A DNA stretch of 64,000 bases from an uncultured Opitutia bacterium (lineage in GTDB: Bacteria; Verrucomicrobiota; Verrucomicrobiia; Opitutales; Opitutaceae): NCBI GenBank assembly GCA_903877135.1, contig CAIRCN010000010.1, forward strand, positions 100,241 to 164,240, in the 5' to 3' direction. Made by a program: the position numbers and the translations under genes. Under the pieces are notes generated by a model that was not told the DNA's origin, searched no databases, and saw only the letters and a program-made list of their open reading frames with translations. Position 1 is the first letter of the stretch. Each line of letters starts with the position of its first letter. Positions 52,726 to 62,120 of the stretch are shown here, in pieces.

Positions 52726-55170
52726 ATGAAAACATCCCTCCACCTTTCCGCGACCGGTCGTCGCCGTCGCGGCTCGGCCCTCGTCACGGTCATGTTGTTC
52801 TCCGCCCTGCTGCTCGCGCTGGTCGCCTCCGTGATGCAATGGTCGGTCACCGAGAGCCACCTGAATTCGCGCAACACCGCCTTGCTCAAGGCCCGCAACG
52901 ACGCCGAGGCCGTGGCGGAATACGGCAGCTACCTCGTGGTCAAGGCGTTCAATTCCCATATGAACCCGACCTTCGGCGCGGGCAGCACCACACCAGTGGC
53001 TTTCCCGGCCACGCTGGCCTCGACCTTTTTTGGCAGCGACGTGTCCTCCACCAGCATCGATGTGCATGCCGGCACCGTCACCCAGGTGCCTGCCGCCTCG
53101 ATGTATTACATCGATCCCCGCGATCCGAACAACACCTACGACCCCCTATCCGGCCGCTACGTGCTGCGCCGCGACGTCACCATTATCGCCAAAGTTGCGG
53201 TGACACCGAAGGACGGCAGTTCACCCGTCACCGCCTGCGTGCAGGAAAAAGTGTCGGTGCGCGGCGCGCCGCTGTTCGCCTATGCGATTTTCTACAGCGG
53301 CAACGACCTCGAGGTCAATCCCAGCCCGCAGATGGACATTTACGGACCGGTGCACGTTAACGGCAACCTGTTCGTCGGCACCGTGGGCTCGGCGGCCACG
53401 ACCTTCCACGGTCCGGTGACCGCATCCGGCCACGTGTTCCACGCCTGGCGCGGCACCACGACCTCCTCCCAGGAAGGTGGCTCCAGCATGAACTCCACCA
53501 CCGCCGTGAATTTCTCCACCGAGCCCACCGGCGTGAGCACCGCCAACATGCTGGCAAGCGGCGTCTGGAAAGACAGCACCATGGGTGCCGACAGCAGCAC
53601 CAGCGGTCTGACCAGTCTCATGGCGCTGGTCACGGCCGCCCGAACGGCCCAATTCGTCACCTATGCCTCAGCCACCTGGAAGGGCAACCTCCAGACCTCC
53701 GCGATGGGTATTCAGGCTTACAATCCAATGGGCTTCAGCGAAATCGTCGGCCACAACACCACCGCCAACCTCGACGTGCTCGCCACCGATGACAACGCCG
53801 ACGACAGCAACTATCTAGCCAGCACTACTCCTCCCGTGTATGGCCACGGCTACGGTCCCCACTCGCTCATCGAGCCCTCGATCACTCCCGCTCCGCCCAG
53901 CACCGATCCTTACCAGACCGCCAAGTTGTCAATCGAGGAGCAGAAGTTTGCCAACAAGGCCGCCCTCTACATCAAGGTAGCCGTCACCGCCGCCAATGTT
54001 GGAACCATCACTATGTATGCCGATCCCAACTCGGCTCCCGCCGGCACGCCGGCCGCCAACATCGGCCCCAACGGCGGCCTCAAGCTCGGCACCCCGCCCG
54101 CCAACGTGATCCAGTTCATCCCCTACACAGCAACCGGCTCTGGCACTAGCGCCACGGTCACAAAAGGCATGTATGACGATCACCAGGCCAAACCCGTCAA
54201 CCTAGTTCAAATCAACATGGCGGCCCTGAAAACCGCCCTGACCGACATGACCAGTGCCACCACGAACGCCAGCACCGACATTCTGATGGCGGACAACTCC
54301 ACCAAGTGGGGAGTTGGCACGCTCAACGGCTACGAAAAATACACTATCGGCTCCGGCGGCTGGAACGGCGGCATATACATCGAGATCAACTCCGCCAGCA
54401 CCAACCACACCGGACTGCTGCTCGGCAAAGGCACGGTCGCCAACGGCAGTAGTTTGGTGCCCAGCGGCACTGCTGCGCCAAATACGGTTACCGGCCTCAC
54501 CATCGCGACGAACGCCCCCATCTACATCTTGGGCAACTATAATGCCGATGGCGTGATCAGCACCGCCACCGCCACCAATTCCGCCCTGTATCCCGACGAC
54601 GGCCACACTGGCGCCCTGGGCAACCCCAGCATCGAATCTCCCTGCGCGCTCGCCGGCGACGCCATCACAATTCTGTCCCCAAATTATTTCGGCACCGATT
54701 CTTCGACCGGCCCCACCAACGATCTCGCGCCCTGGGGAAGCACGGCTACGGGTGCCGTGACCACTAATCCGTCCGGCAGCTCTGCCTACAGCAGCCCGGG
54801 CTCCAGCACGCCCAATGCCTCAAACAGCGTCGAGATCGCCGCCGCCTTCATCTCCGGCAGCACCGAGACCACGCCCAGCGGCACCGGTTCCTACAGCGGC
54901 GGCGTCCACAACATGCCGCGCTTTTTGGAAAATTGGAGCAGCAAAACTGTAGCCATCCGCGGCGCCCTCGTGAACATGTATAAAAACCGCATCGCCACCG
55001 GGGCTTGGTCCAGCAGCTATTACAGCCCGCCGACCCGCCAGTGGGGCTTCGACCAGATCTTCGCCAACGGCAACTTCCCTCCGATCTGCCCGCAGGTCAT
55101 TTCCTACCGCCGCGTCGACTTCACCTACCTCAGTCCCGCCGCCTACGCGACCGCGGCAAGCGGCATGTGA
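52726..55170 (+). CDS. large PilX/GspK-like pilus-assembly protein
   Basis: The 814-residue protein has a basic leader and hydrophobic segment like a prepilin (GSALVTVMLFSALLLALVAS) but Thr rather than Glu at +5, as in PilX and GspK tip pseudopilins. A long Ser/Thr/Asn-rich extracellular part includes repeated GPVHVNGNLFV and HGPVTASG motifs of a beta-helix type. It would cap the pseudopilus made with the two preceding gene products. It is much longer than PilX (about 200) or GspK (about 330). Verrucomicrobial cassettes contain a similarly long member. Confidence 0.75.
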   Translation: MKTSLHLSATGRRRRGSALVTVMLFSALLLALVASVMQWSVTESHLNSRNTALLKARNDAEAVAEYGSYLVVKAFNSHMNPTFGAGSTTPVAFPATLASTFFGSDVSSTSIDVHAGTVTQVPAASMYYIDPRDPNNTYDPLSGRYVLRRDVTIIAKVAVTPKDGSSPVTACVQEKVSVRGAPLFAYAIFYSGNDLEVNPSPQMDIYGPVHVNGNLFVGTVGSAATTFHGPVTASGHVFHAWRGTTTSSQEGGSSMNSTTAVNFSTEPTGVSTANMLASGVWKDSTMGADSSTSGLTSLMALVTAARTAQFVTYASATWKGNLQTSAMGIQAYNPMGFSEIVGHNTTANLDVLATDDNADDSNYLASTTPPVYGHGYGPHSLIEPSITPAPPSTDPYQTAKLSIEEQKFANKAALYIKVAVTAANVGTITMYADPNSAPAGTPAANIGPNGGLKLGTPPANVIQFIPYTATGSGTSATVTKGMYDDHQAKPVNLVQINMAALKTALTDMTSATTNASTDILMADNSTKWGVGTLNGYEKYTIGSGGWNGGIYIEINSASTNHTGLLLGKGTVANGSSLVPSGTAAPNTVTGLTIATNAPIYILGNYNADGVISTATATNSALYPDDGHTGALGNPSIESPCALAGDAITILSPNYFGTDSSTGPTNDLAPWGSTATGAVTTNPSGSSAYSSPGSSTPNASNSVEIAAAFISGSTETTPSGTGSYSGGVHNMPRFLENWSSKTVAIRGALVNMYKNRIATGAWSSSYYSPPTRQWGFDQIFANGNFPPICPQVISYRRVDFTYLSPAAYATAASGM

Positions 55171-55237
55171 TGAAGGGCCAAGAGGCCCGCCGGATTGCTG
55201 TTGTAAGATTTTGCCTCCGCGACTTTGTGGTCGAGCG

Positions 55238-57358
55238 GTGAAAATATCCGCTCTTCGCGTCAAAAACAAACCACTGTCACAGTCCGCACGCTCGTTCGGC
55301 CCGCGCTGGTATGAATCGTCGTGGCGTCGCTCCACGATCGACATGCACATCCCGGACTGGGACCCGAAGTTCATGTCCGAATTCGACGTCGAGCGCACCG
55401 TCGACGCCTTCGTCCGCTCCCGCGCCCAGTCGGTCCTCGCCTACGCGATGTCGCACACCGGCCTCTTCAATTACCCAACGCAGGTCGGCCGGCAGCACGC
55501 CGCGCAAAACGGCCGCGACATCCTCGGCGAACTGATCGACTGCTGCCACCGCCACGGCATCGCCTTCGAGGTCTACTCTAGTGTAATCTTCGACCGCTGG
55601 GCCTTCGACACCCATCCCGAGTGGCGCGGAAAAAACGCGCTCGGCCTCGACGGCTTCGAGTTCGGCGTGAACAGCCGCTATGGCCTCGTCTGTCCCAACT
55701 CGCCCTACCGCGACTACGTCCGCGCCTGGACCCGGGAGGTGTGCGAACGCTACGACTTCGAGGCCATTTTCTTCGACATGACCTACTGGCCGGGCGTCTG
55801 CTACTGCCCGCATTGCCAGCAGCGCTGGACCGACGAGGTCGGCGGCGAGCTGCCGCGCACCGTGGACTGGACCGACCCACGCTGGGTCTCATTCCAGCGC
55901 CAGCGGGAAAAATGGCTCGGCGACTTCGCCGCGCTCGCGACCGGCACGGTGCGGCGCTTCAAACCCCGCGCCGCCGTCGAACACCAGTCGTCCACCTTCC
56001 CCTCGAGCTGGCTTAAGGGCGCCTCGCACTCGCTGGTCGCACAGAACGATTTTCTCTCCGGCGATTTCTACGGCGGCCCGCTGCAGGGCTCCTTCGCGCG
56101 AAAGCACCTCGGCGAACTCTCGCCCCACCGCCCTATGGTTTTCGCGACGAGTTACTCGACCAACCTGTTCGACCACACCGGCCGCAAATCCGAGGCGCTC
56201 CTCGAGGCCAAGGCCAGCGCCGCCATCGCCGACCACAGCGCATTTCTCTTCATCGACGCCATCGATCCGGTCGGCACCGTGCATGTCGCCGCGCACGACT
56301 GCATGGGCCGCATCTACGACCGGCTGGCGCCGTTCTACCGCGAGCTCGGTGGCGAGCGCGTGGCCGACATCGCCGTCTACCACTCGCTCGACTCGAAATT
56401 CGACATGCGGGAAAACGGCCGCCCCGTCGCCGAGCTGGGAGAAAGCGACACCCATACCGCGTCGGCGATGAACGTCACCGACCGCCTGATCACGAATCAT
56501 CTGCCATTCACGATCATCACCGCGCGCCAGCTCGCGCAGCTCTCGCGCTTCAAGGTGCTCATCGTGCCCAACGTCCATCACCTCTCGCCCACCGAGGCCC
56601 GCGCGATGCGCGACTTCGTGCGCCGCGGCGGCGGACTCTACGCCAGCGCCGGCACTTCGCTCGTGACTAACCGCGGTCGGCGCCCCGCGGACTTCCAGCT
56701 CGCCGACGTCTTCGGCGTCTCACTCGTGAAAGCCGACTGGTCCGGCCGCGAGCACTACCTCACGCCCACCGCCGCCGGTGCCGCGGATTTTTCCGGTTGG
56801 GAGCCAAAATATCCGCCGCTCACCCGCGGCCATGGCTTCACCGTAAAAGCGCAGCGCGGCGCCGAGGTGCTGGCCACCACCACCCTGCCCTGGCCCGCAC
56901 CCAACTCGCGGGACTTTTCTTCGATCCACAGCAATCCGCCCTGGGTGGCGACCGAACACCCTGAGGTCGTCTTCCACCGCTTCGGCAAGGGTCGTGTCGT
57001 CTATTGCGCCAGCGTGTTGGAGGATGTGGAAGGCCTGCGCGAAACCTTCATCCGACTCGTGCGCCGGTTGCAGCCGACATTCGCCTTCGAGGCCGACGCC
57101 CCCATGGCGGTCGAGCTGACGCTCTTTGCCCAGTCCGGCCGCAAGCGCCACGTGCTGAGCCTCGTTAACTTCCAGCACGCGCTGCCGAACCTGCCGGTTG
57201 ACGGCATCGAAGTCCGCCTCCGTCTGGAAAAACGCATCCGCAGCATCCGCCAACTTCCCGGTGGCAAAGTCATCCCGCATCGCACGCGCGCCGGCGTCGT
57301 CACCTTCACCGCCCCACGCTTACGCACGCTCGCTACATTCGCGCTCAACCACGCGTGA
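55238..57358 (+). CDS. GHL6-type glycoside hydrolase with beta-galactosidase trimerisation domain
   Basis: The N-terminal half is a TIM-barrel-like domain of the GHL6/alpha-fucosidase-related type: RWYESSWRRSTIDMHIPDWD near the start, then IFFDMTYWPGVCYCPHCQQRW with the conserved acidic and Cys residues. The middle part resembles the beta-galactosidase trimerisation (GATase-like) domain (FKVLIVPNVHHLSPTEARAM). No signal peptide is seen, so it is probably cytoplasmic. The frame is open from a TTG at 55211; I chose the GTG at 55238 (706 residues) because family similarity starts about 25 residues later. The sugar substrate is unknown; a beta-mannosidase-like gene follows 2 kb downstream. Confidence 0.75.
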   Translation: MKISALRVKNKPLSQSARSFGPRWYESSWRRSTIDMHIPDWDPKFMSEFDVERTVDAFVRSRAQSVLAYAMSHTGLFNYPTQVGRQHAAQNGRDILGELIDCCHRHGIAFEVYSSVIFDRWAFDTHPEWRGKNALGLDGFEFGVNSRYGLVCPNSPYRDYVRAWTREVCERYDFEAIFFDMTYWPGVCYCPHCQQRWTDEVGGELPRTVDWTDPRWVSFQRQREKWLGDFAALATGTVRRFKPRAAVEHQSSTFPSSWLKGASHSLVAQNDFLSGDFYGGPLQGSFARKHLGELSPHRPMVFATSYSTNLFDHTGRKSEALLEAKASAAIADHSAFLFIDAIDPVGTVHVAAHDCMGRIYDRLAPFYRELGGERVADIAVYHSLDSKFDMRENGRPVAELGESDTHTASAMNVTDRLITNHLPFTIITARQLAQLSRFKVLIVPNVHHLSPTEARAMRDFVRRGGGLYASAGTSLVTNRGRRPADFQLADVFGVSLVKADWSGREHYLTPTAAGAADFSGWEPKYPPLTRGHGFTVKAQRGAEVLATTTLPWPAPNSRDFSSIHSNPPWVATEHPEVVFHRFGKGRVVYCASVLEDVEGLRETFIRLVRRLQPTFAFEADAPMAVELTLFAQSGRKRHVLSLVNFQHALPNLPVDGIEVRLRLEKRIRSIRQLPGGKVIPHRTRAGVVTFTAPRLRTLATFALNHA

Positions 57359-57377
57359 CTTGGCGGGGCCCGGCGTG

Positions 57378-57875
57378 CTACCGGCGGTCGTTGTTATACG
57401 AGCGGTCTAGGCGCTCGGTCCGCCAGTCATACCCACGGATAAGCACGCGCTGCATCTCCTCCTTGAGTTCTTTGCTTCCCTTGAGGTCGCCGGTGGCGCG
57501 CAGGAGGTTAACGGTATCCTCGAGCGCACGGAAGTTCTCCTTGCGCACCTCGTCGTGCTGCATTTGCGCGGCATAGTTTGGCACGTGCTCCGTTAACGGA
57601 TCGCTGCCGGGCACGACAAAGCCGGGAAACCGTTTTTTCAAATACTCTGCCCTCCCCCGTAGCGTGACCATTTGCCATTCGCTCTCGCCCGATGGCTTCG
57701 ACCCGTGCACGACCACCTTGGGCAGGAAGATAATGCCCTCGGTGCTGCCCGGCGCAGTCACCGCCTCCGGCACAGGCGCGGGCGGAGCGTAGGTGGGCAA
57801 GCCGGCCCGGATGACTACCGAAATATGCGAGGGGGGTTGGACTACCAAAGCGCGATTCCACGGGGCGAGGTTCAC
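57378..57875 (-). CDS. hypothetical protein
   Basis: The 165-residue product is Pro-rich in its first 50 residues. Its C-terminal half is predicted alpha-helical and charged (HDEVRKENFRALEDTVNLLR, then GDLKGSKELKEEMQRVLIRG). It has no signal peptide in this frame and no family I recognise. It converges on the GHL6 gene with 19 bp between stops. Codon use looks coding, but the start is uncertain because several in-frame starts exist. Confidence 0.45.
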   Translation of the reverse strand: MNLAPWNRALVVQPPSHISVVIRAGLPTYAPPAPVPEAVTAPGSTEGIIFLPKVVVHGSKPSGESEWQMVTLRGRAEYLKKRFPGFVVPGSDPLTEHVPNYAAQMQHDEVRKENFRALEDTVNLLRATGDLKGSKELKEEMQRVLIRGYDWRTERLDRSYNNDRR

Positions 57876-58105
57876 TGGGATTCACCACGGCCTCCGCCGA
57901 AAACCCAGCATAAGGCACAAGGAAAATCACCAAAGCTTGTGGGTAGCGTCGCGGGTTCAAGAGGGGCGCGGGTGTGGGTGGCCGAGAGGAGACTGCTGGC
58001 CTACATGGTCGTTCCAAGGATCTCAATCGCGTGGAAGAATTGAGAATGGACCTTAAGCAGTTAGCCAGAAAATGATCTGGCCTCAGCAAATATCTTTCCC
58101 GCGGT
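57876..58105. other. intergenic region, no gene seen
   Basis: Open frames here are short and overlapping with no recognisable product. The stretch leads into a mosaic of gene fragments that starts at 58106. Confidence 0.4.
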
Positions 58106-58171
58106 TTAGAACTTGGCGGCGACTAACAATTGATAGCTGGGTTCCAGAGAAAGCGTTCCCTGGCCGCTCAT
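58106..58171 (-). pseudogene. possible 3' remnant of an outer-membrane beta-barrel gene
   Basis: On the minus strand an open frame ends SLEPSYQLLVAAKF and a TAA at 58106-58108. The alternating hydrophobic pattern and terminal Phe look like the last strand of a beta-barrel protein. It is cut at its 5' side within a few bases of the point where the duplicated GH2 fragment begins (about 58175). The call rests on one short motif. Confidence 0.25.
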
Positions 58172-58174
58172 CGG

Positions 58175-58430
58175 TTTGGATTTGACCCGGACGGCCGTCG
58201 CCCCGGCTTTGCGGCGCCGATGAAAGAAATTCTGCCGCTGGTGAGTGAGTAAAAGGTGATGCACACCGAGCCATGGCTCGGGCCAAACGCGGGCTGTTCT
58301 GCGCTGCCGTTGGCCGAGCGCAGAGTGCCCGCGCAGGTACCCGGCGACGTGCACCTCGACTACGAGCGCGCCGGGCTGATCACCGACCCGTTCTTCGACA
58401 CCAACCACGATCACTGCCAGCGGATGGAGA
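58175..58430 (+). pseudogene. decayed duplicate of the 5' end of the GH2 gene at 59314
   Basis: These 256 bp are a diverged copy of 59268-59524, including about 45 bp upstream of the start codon. The start (58220) is kept, but the 12th codon is TAA (LVSE then stop, against LASEW in the intact gene). After the stop the same frame reads MHTEPWLGPNAGCSALPLAE, nearly identical to the intact copy. Similarity stops at CRWME/CQRME, about 70 codons into the gene. It cannot make a functional enzyme. Confidence 0.9.
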
Positions 58431-58582
58431 AAAGGATTCGTGATATCGCACCGACCTCGTCCCATGCTGAGTTCGCAGGCGCTCCATCGTAACCGAAAGA
58501 GAAGATGCGCACGAACAAACTGCCCGCGGGGCATGCTGTTGACAATCCGCCTCAAGTTTGGTTCAGAAGAATACATCCCCCT

Positions 58583-59218
58583 ATGAAAACCCTGCACCTC
58601 TTGGGCATTGCCGCCGTGATTTTCAGTGCGGCGAACACCAGTCACGCCGGTTTCTACGCCAAGGCCACCGGCTTATACACTAGCTCATCGGACATTAGCA
58701 TTGATAACGCGAAGTCGTTCAAAGCCTCGCTTGGCAGCAACACCGGCATCGCCGCCGCGCTCGGTTACAAATTCTCCATGCTGCGGGCAGAGGTCGAACT
58801 GCAGAGTATGAAATCGGGTAGCAGCGGCGGGGCGAACACATCCGGCAGCGCGCTCAGCACCGGCTCATTCAAGCAATTCAACGGCTTCGTCAACGGCTTC
58901 GTCGATCTGCCGTCGTTCTTCGGCCTCGCCCCCTATGTCGGCGCTGGGGTTGGCCGAGCGGAGGTGAATCTCGCCAATTTCAACGTCCTGCAGGGCGCGT
59001 CTAACGTATTGCACATCTCGGACAAGAAAGACGTCTTCGGCTATCAACTGATGGCCGGGTTAGAGTTCCATCTCATGGGCCAGGCAACGCTCCACGCCGG
59101 CTACCGTATCATCAACCGGCAGAATATGGATATGCGTGACGTCATCAGCAGCGCCCAGCAAAGCGTGAAGTTTGGCGACAGTCACATCTTCGAGCTAGGT
59201 ATTGCCCTCGGGTTCTGA
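58583..59218 (+). CDS. outer-membrane beta-barrel protein
   Basis: From the ATG at 58583 the product has 211 residues. It starts with a signal peptide (MKTLHLLGIAAVIFSAANTS, cleavage after SHA) and then GFYAKATGLYT. Alternating strands follow (AALGYKFSMLRAEVELQSM, YVGAGVGRAEVNLANFNV, HAGYRIINRQNMDMRDV) and the protein ends FELGIALGF with the C-terminal Phe recognised by BamA. This is the small OmpA/P44-like eight-strand type. An upstream in-frame ATG (58505) would hide the signal peptide and is less likely. The gene is inserted between the two copies of the GH2 5' region. Confidence 0.85.
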   Translation: MKTLHLLGIAAVIFSAANTSHAGFYAKATGLYTSSSDISIDNAKSFKASLGSNTGIAAALGYKFSMLRAEVELQSMKSGSSGGANTSGSALSTGSFKQFNGFVNGFVDLPSFFGLAPYVGAGVGRAEVNLANFNVLQGASNVLHISDKKDVFGYQLMAGLEFHLMGQATLHAGYRIINRQNMDMRDVISSAQQSVKFGDSHIFELGIALGF

Positions 59219-59313
59219 GGCTCCGCCAGTTTATCGGATTTCGGCGACGCGGGGAGCGCGCTGCGGATTGGATTTGACCCGGGCGCGCCGTCGCACCCGG
59301 CTTGGCGTAGCCC

Positions 59314-61269
59314 ATGAAAGCAATCCTGCCGCTGGCGAGTGAGTGGAAGGTCATGCACGCCGAGCCGTGGCTCGGCCCGAACGCGGGCTGCTCCGCGCTG
59401 CCGCTGGCCGAGCGCTGGATTCCGGCGCAGGTGCCCGGCGACGTGCATCTCGACTACGAGCGCGCCGGGCTGATCGCCGACCCTTTCTTCGGCACCAACC
59501 ACGACCACTGCCGGTGGATGGAGGAGTGGGACTGGTGGTATCGCACCGAACTCGTCCCGCCGGTGCCCGGCCCCGGCCAGCGGCTACACTTACTCTTCGA
59601 GGGACTAGATGTTTTCGCCACCGTCTACCTCAACGGCAACGTGGTGGGAAAAAATCAAAACATGTTCACGCCCCTCCGCGTGGACGTGACCTACCATGTG
59701 CAGCCCGGCACCAACCGCCTCGAGGTTTGCCTCGGTTCGCCGGTGACTCCGCCGGGGCGCCTGCCCTCGCCCGAGGTGCGCGGCTACGGCAATCCGCTGC
59801 GCCTTCAGGTGCGCAAGGCCCAGTCGTGCTACGGCTGGAACATTACCCCGCGGCTTGTCACGATCGGCATTTGGAAACCGGTATCCTGGCTCCTCGTCGA
59901 GGCGACCGAACTCGCCGACGTCTTCGTCAGCACTGTGGCGCTGCGGCCTGACGGCAGCGCCGAACTCGAGGCGCTCGTCGAGCTGCGCCACAACCATAGC
60001 GCGCCCGGGCCTGTCGAGATCGAGCTCACCGTCGCCGGCCAGACGCGCACCTTCGGGCTGCCAGGCGATCCCGCCGGTGACCGGCACGCAGAGCGTTTCA
60101 CCGTGCCACAGGCCCGGCTCTGGTGGCCGCACAACCACGGTGCGCAGCCGCTCTACGAGTGGAGCGCCGTGCTGCGCCGCGGCGGGCGCGAGCTGGACCG
60201 GCGCGCGGGCCGCTTCGGTATCCGCACCGTCGACCTCATCCAGGAGCCCGGGGCGGACGGCACCACGTCGTTCATCGTTGCGGTCAACGGCCGGAAAATT
60301 TTCCTTAAGGGCATGAACTGGACGCCCGTGGACGCGATCTACGCGCGGATCGACGCCGCCCGCTACCGCGAGCTGCTGCACGCGACGAAGGGGGCCAACA
60401 TCAACGCGCTCCGCGTCTGGGGCGGCGGCATCTACGAGCATGACTCGTTCTACGCGCAATGTGACGAGCTCGGTATTCTCGTAACACACGACTTCATGTT
60501 CGCCTGCGGCTGCTATCCGCAGGACCCAGAGTTTCTCGACGAAGCGCGGCGCGAGGCGGAGTTTCAGATTCGGCGGCTGCGGCACTTCGCGTGCGTCGCC
60601 GTGTGGTTCGGCGACAACGAGAACGACGTGCTTGCCGACATGAGTTTCAACTATCCGGCCTACCGGCACAACCGACTGAGCAAGGAAATCCTGCGCGACG
60701 TAGTGCGGGCGCACGCGCCGCTCACGCCCTACGTGCCGACCTCGCCCTACTCGCCCACCGTCTATGACCAGAACTCGCCGCGCGAAGGCGACTGCCACCT
60801 CTGGGCGCACGGTCAGTCCTACAAGGCCGCGTTCTATGTCAGCCAGCAGCCGCGCATGGTGACGGAGATCGGCCACATGGGCATGCCGGACCTCGCGGTC
60901 ATCGAGCGCTTCGTGAGCCCGGACCAGCGCTGGCCGATCTGGAACGAGGAATACCTCACGCACGGCTCGGACTGCACGCGGCTCGACCGCCGCGGCCTGT
61001 TGCGGACTCTGTTCGAGAGTATCACGGCACGCGGCTGGGACGAACCGCAGTCGCTGGGCGACCTCATCGCGAAAACCCAGCAGCTCCACTCCGAAGCCTC
61101 CCAGTTCTGGATCGAACTCTACGCGGGGCAGCCGGATTGCTGGGGCATTTTCCTGTGGAGTCTATCGGATTGCTGGCCGCAGATTTCGCCAGCTTACATC
61201 GCCTATCCCTTCCACCCGAAGCCCGCCCTGACCGCCGTGAAGGAAGCCTACGACCGCGTGCCGCGATAA
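59314..61269 (+). CDS. GH2-family beta-mannosidase-like glycoside hydrolase
   Basis: The 651-residue protein has the GH2 sugar-binding jelly-roll (residues 1-170: VPGDVHLDYERAGLIADPFF, FEGLDVFATVYLNG), an Ig-like domain (about 180-290) and the TIM barrel (GMNWTPVDAIYARI, INALRVWGGGIYEHDSFY). The acid/base Glu is in VAVWFGDNEND and the nucleophile is probably the Glu of MVTEIGHMGMP. It should release terminal beta-mannosyl residues, as from mannan or N-glycan fragments. Typical family members have 800-860 residues; the C-terminal Ig domains are absent. No signal peptide is present, suggesting cytoplasmic action on imported oligosaccharides. Confidence 0.88.
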   Translation: MKAILPLASEWKVMHAEPWLGPNAGCSALPLAERWIPAQVPGDVHLDYERAGLIADPFFGTNHDHCRWMEEWDWWYRTELVPPVPGPGQRLHLLFEGLDVFATVYLNGNVVGKNQNMFTPLRVDVTYHVQPGTNRLEVCLGSPVTPPGRLPSPEVRGYGNPLRLQVRKAQSCYGWNITPRLVTIGIWKPVSWLLVEATELADVFVSTVALRPDGSAELEALVELRHNHSAPGPVEIELTVAGQTRTFGLPGDPAGDRHAERFTVPQARLWWPHNHGAQPLYEWSAVLRRGGRELDRRAGRFGIRTVDLIQEPGADGTTSFIVAVNGRKIFLKGMNWTPVDAIYARIDAARYRELLHATKGANINALRVWGGGIYEHDSFYAQCDELGILVTHDFMFACGCYPQDPEFLDEARREAEFQIRRLRHFACVAVWFGDNENDVLADMSFNYPAYRHNRLSKEILRDVVRAHAPLTPYVPTSPYSPTVYDQNSPREGDCHLWAHGQSYKAAFYVSQQPRMVTEIGHMGMPDLAVIERFVSPDQRWPIWNEEYLTHGSDCTRLDRRGLLRTLFESITARGWDEPQSLGDLIAKTQQLHSEASQFWIELYAGQPDCWGIFLWSLSDCWPQISPAYIAYPFHPKPALTAVKEAYDRVPR

Positions 61270-61430
61270 CGCCAGCGCAGACGCAAGCGCCCAGCGACAC
61301 AATCGGGTTGCCAGGCGCACGGACATTATGGCTAATTCTGACGTTTCTGCCGTTCCCCAATCCGGCCAGTTCATCAGTCATGCGCCTCGGTCCTCAGCCT
61401 TTCGCAGCAAAAATCAATCCGTCGCCCGGG

Positions 61431-62120
61431 ATGAAGTGTGTTTGCCGGCGCCCGCTTGTTTGCGGTGGCGTGATTTTTTTCCTGCTGTCCTTGGCCACCT
61501 CCGCTTCCGCCCAGTTTGCCCAACTCGAATCCGAAACCACCACCGCCGGATATATTGCCGCGTTGCTCATTAATGAAACGCCGTTTCCCGGGGAACGGGG
61601 CTACGTGAGCGAGGAGGATACCAAGGCCGCCATGCTGAGCATCCTCTGGGTGCTGCACGGCCGCCTTTGCGCCGTGCCTCCGCCATACACCCAGCGACAG
61701 GTCGCCGGTATCAAGACTACCAGCATCACCGACGTCATCACTGGCGAGGGCGACCGGCGCCAGTGCGAGGGATTTTCCCGCGATTCCGCCGGCCGCCCCG
61801 TTTGCGCCGCGCGTGTCAAGGAGCGGCTGAAATACCTCACCGGCATTGCGAACAAGGGAAACCAGCCCGGTCGTTTTTCCCGCCTGATCAACTTTGCGCA
61901 AGGCCTGACGAAGGCCTATATCGTCGGTGGCATCGAGGGCGCCGACCTGTTCGCCAACTTGCGTCGAATCGGTCCCATCGAGGTGACCGGCCGGGCTTTT
62001 TCCTGGATGACCGACAAGGACTATTACAGTCCCGGCGGCAATTTTGTGCGCATCCCCGACACCGAAAGCGGCTCCTTGGGCGGCAACCGTTTCTTCACCC
62101 TCCGAAAATCTCCAAAGTGA
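61431..62120 (+). CDS. secreted protein of unknown function
   Basis: I start at the ATG at 61431 (MKCVCRRPLVCGGVIFFLLS, then a signal-peptidase site after SASA), giving 229 residues. An ATG at 61380 is possible but places a long hydrophilic tail before the signal. The mature part is mixed alpha/beta with QLESETTTAGYIAALLINET near the start and FSWMTDKDYYSPGGNFVRIP near the end. I recognise no family. Its TGA overlaps the GTG start of the next gene (GTGA), so the two are coupled. Confidence 0.6.
   Translation: MKCVCRRPLVCGGVIFFLLSLATSASAQFAQLESETTTAGYIAALLINETPFPGERGYVSEEDTKAAMLSILWVLHGRLCAVPPPYTQRQVAGIKTTSITDVITGEGDRRQCEGFSRDSAGRPVCAARVKERLKYLTGIANKGNQPGRFSRLINFAQGLTKAYIVGGIEGADLFANLRRIGPIEVTGRAFSWMTDKDYYSPGGNFVRIPDTESGSLGGNRFFTLRKSPK

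Noticed and set aside
58505..58582. Upstream start for the beta-barrel protein
   Set aside because: It would place 26 hydrophilic residues before a clear signal peptide; the ATG at 58583 starts directly at the signal.
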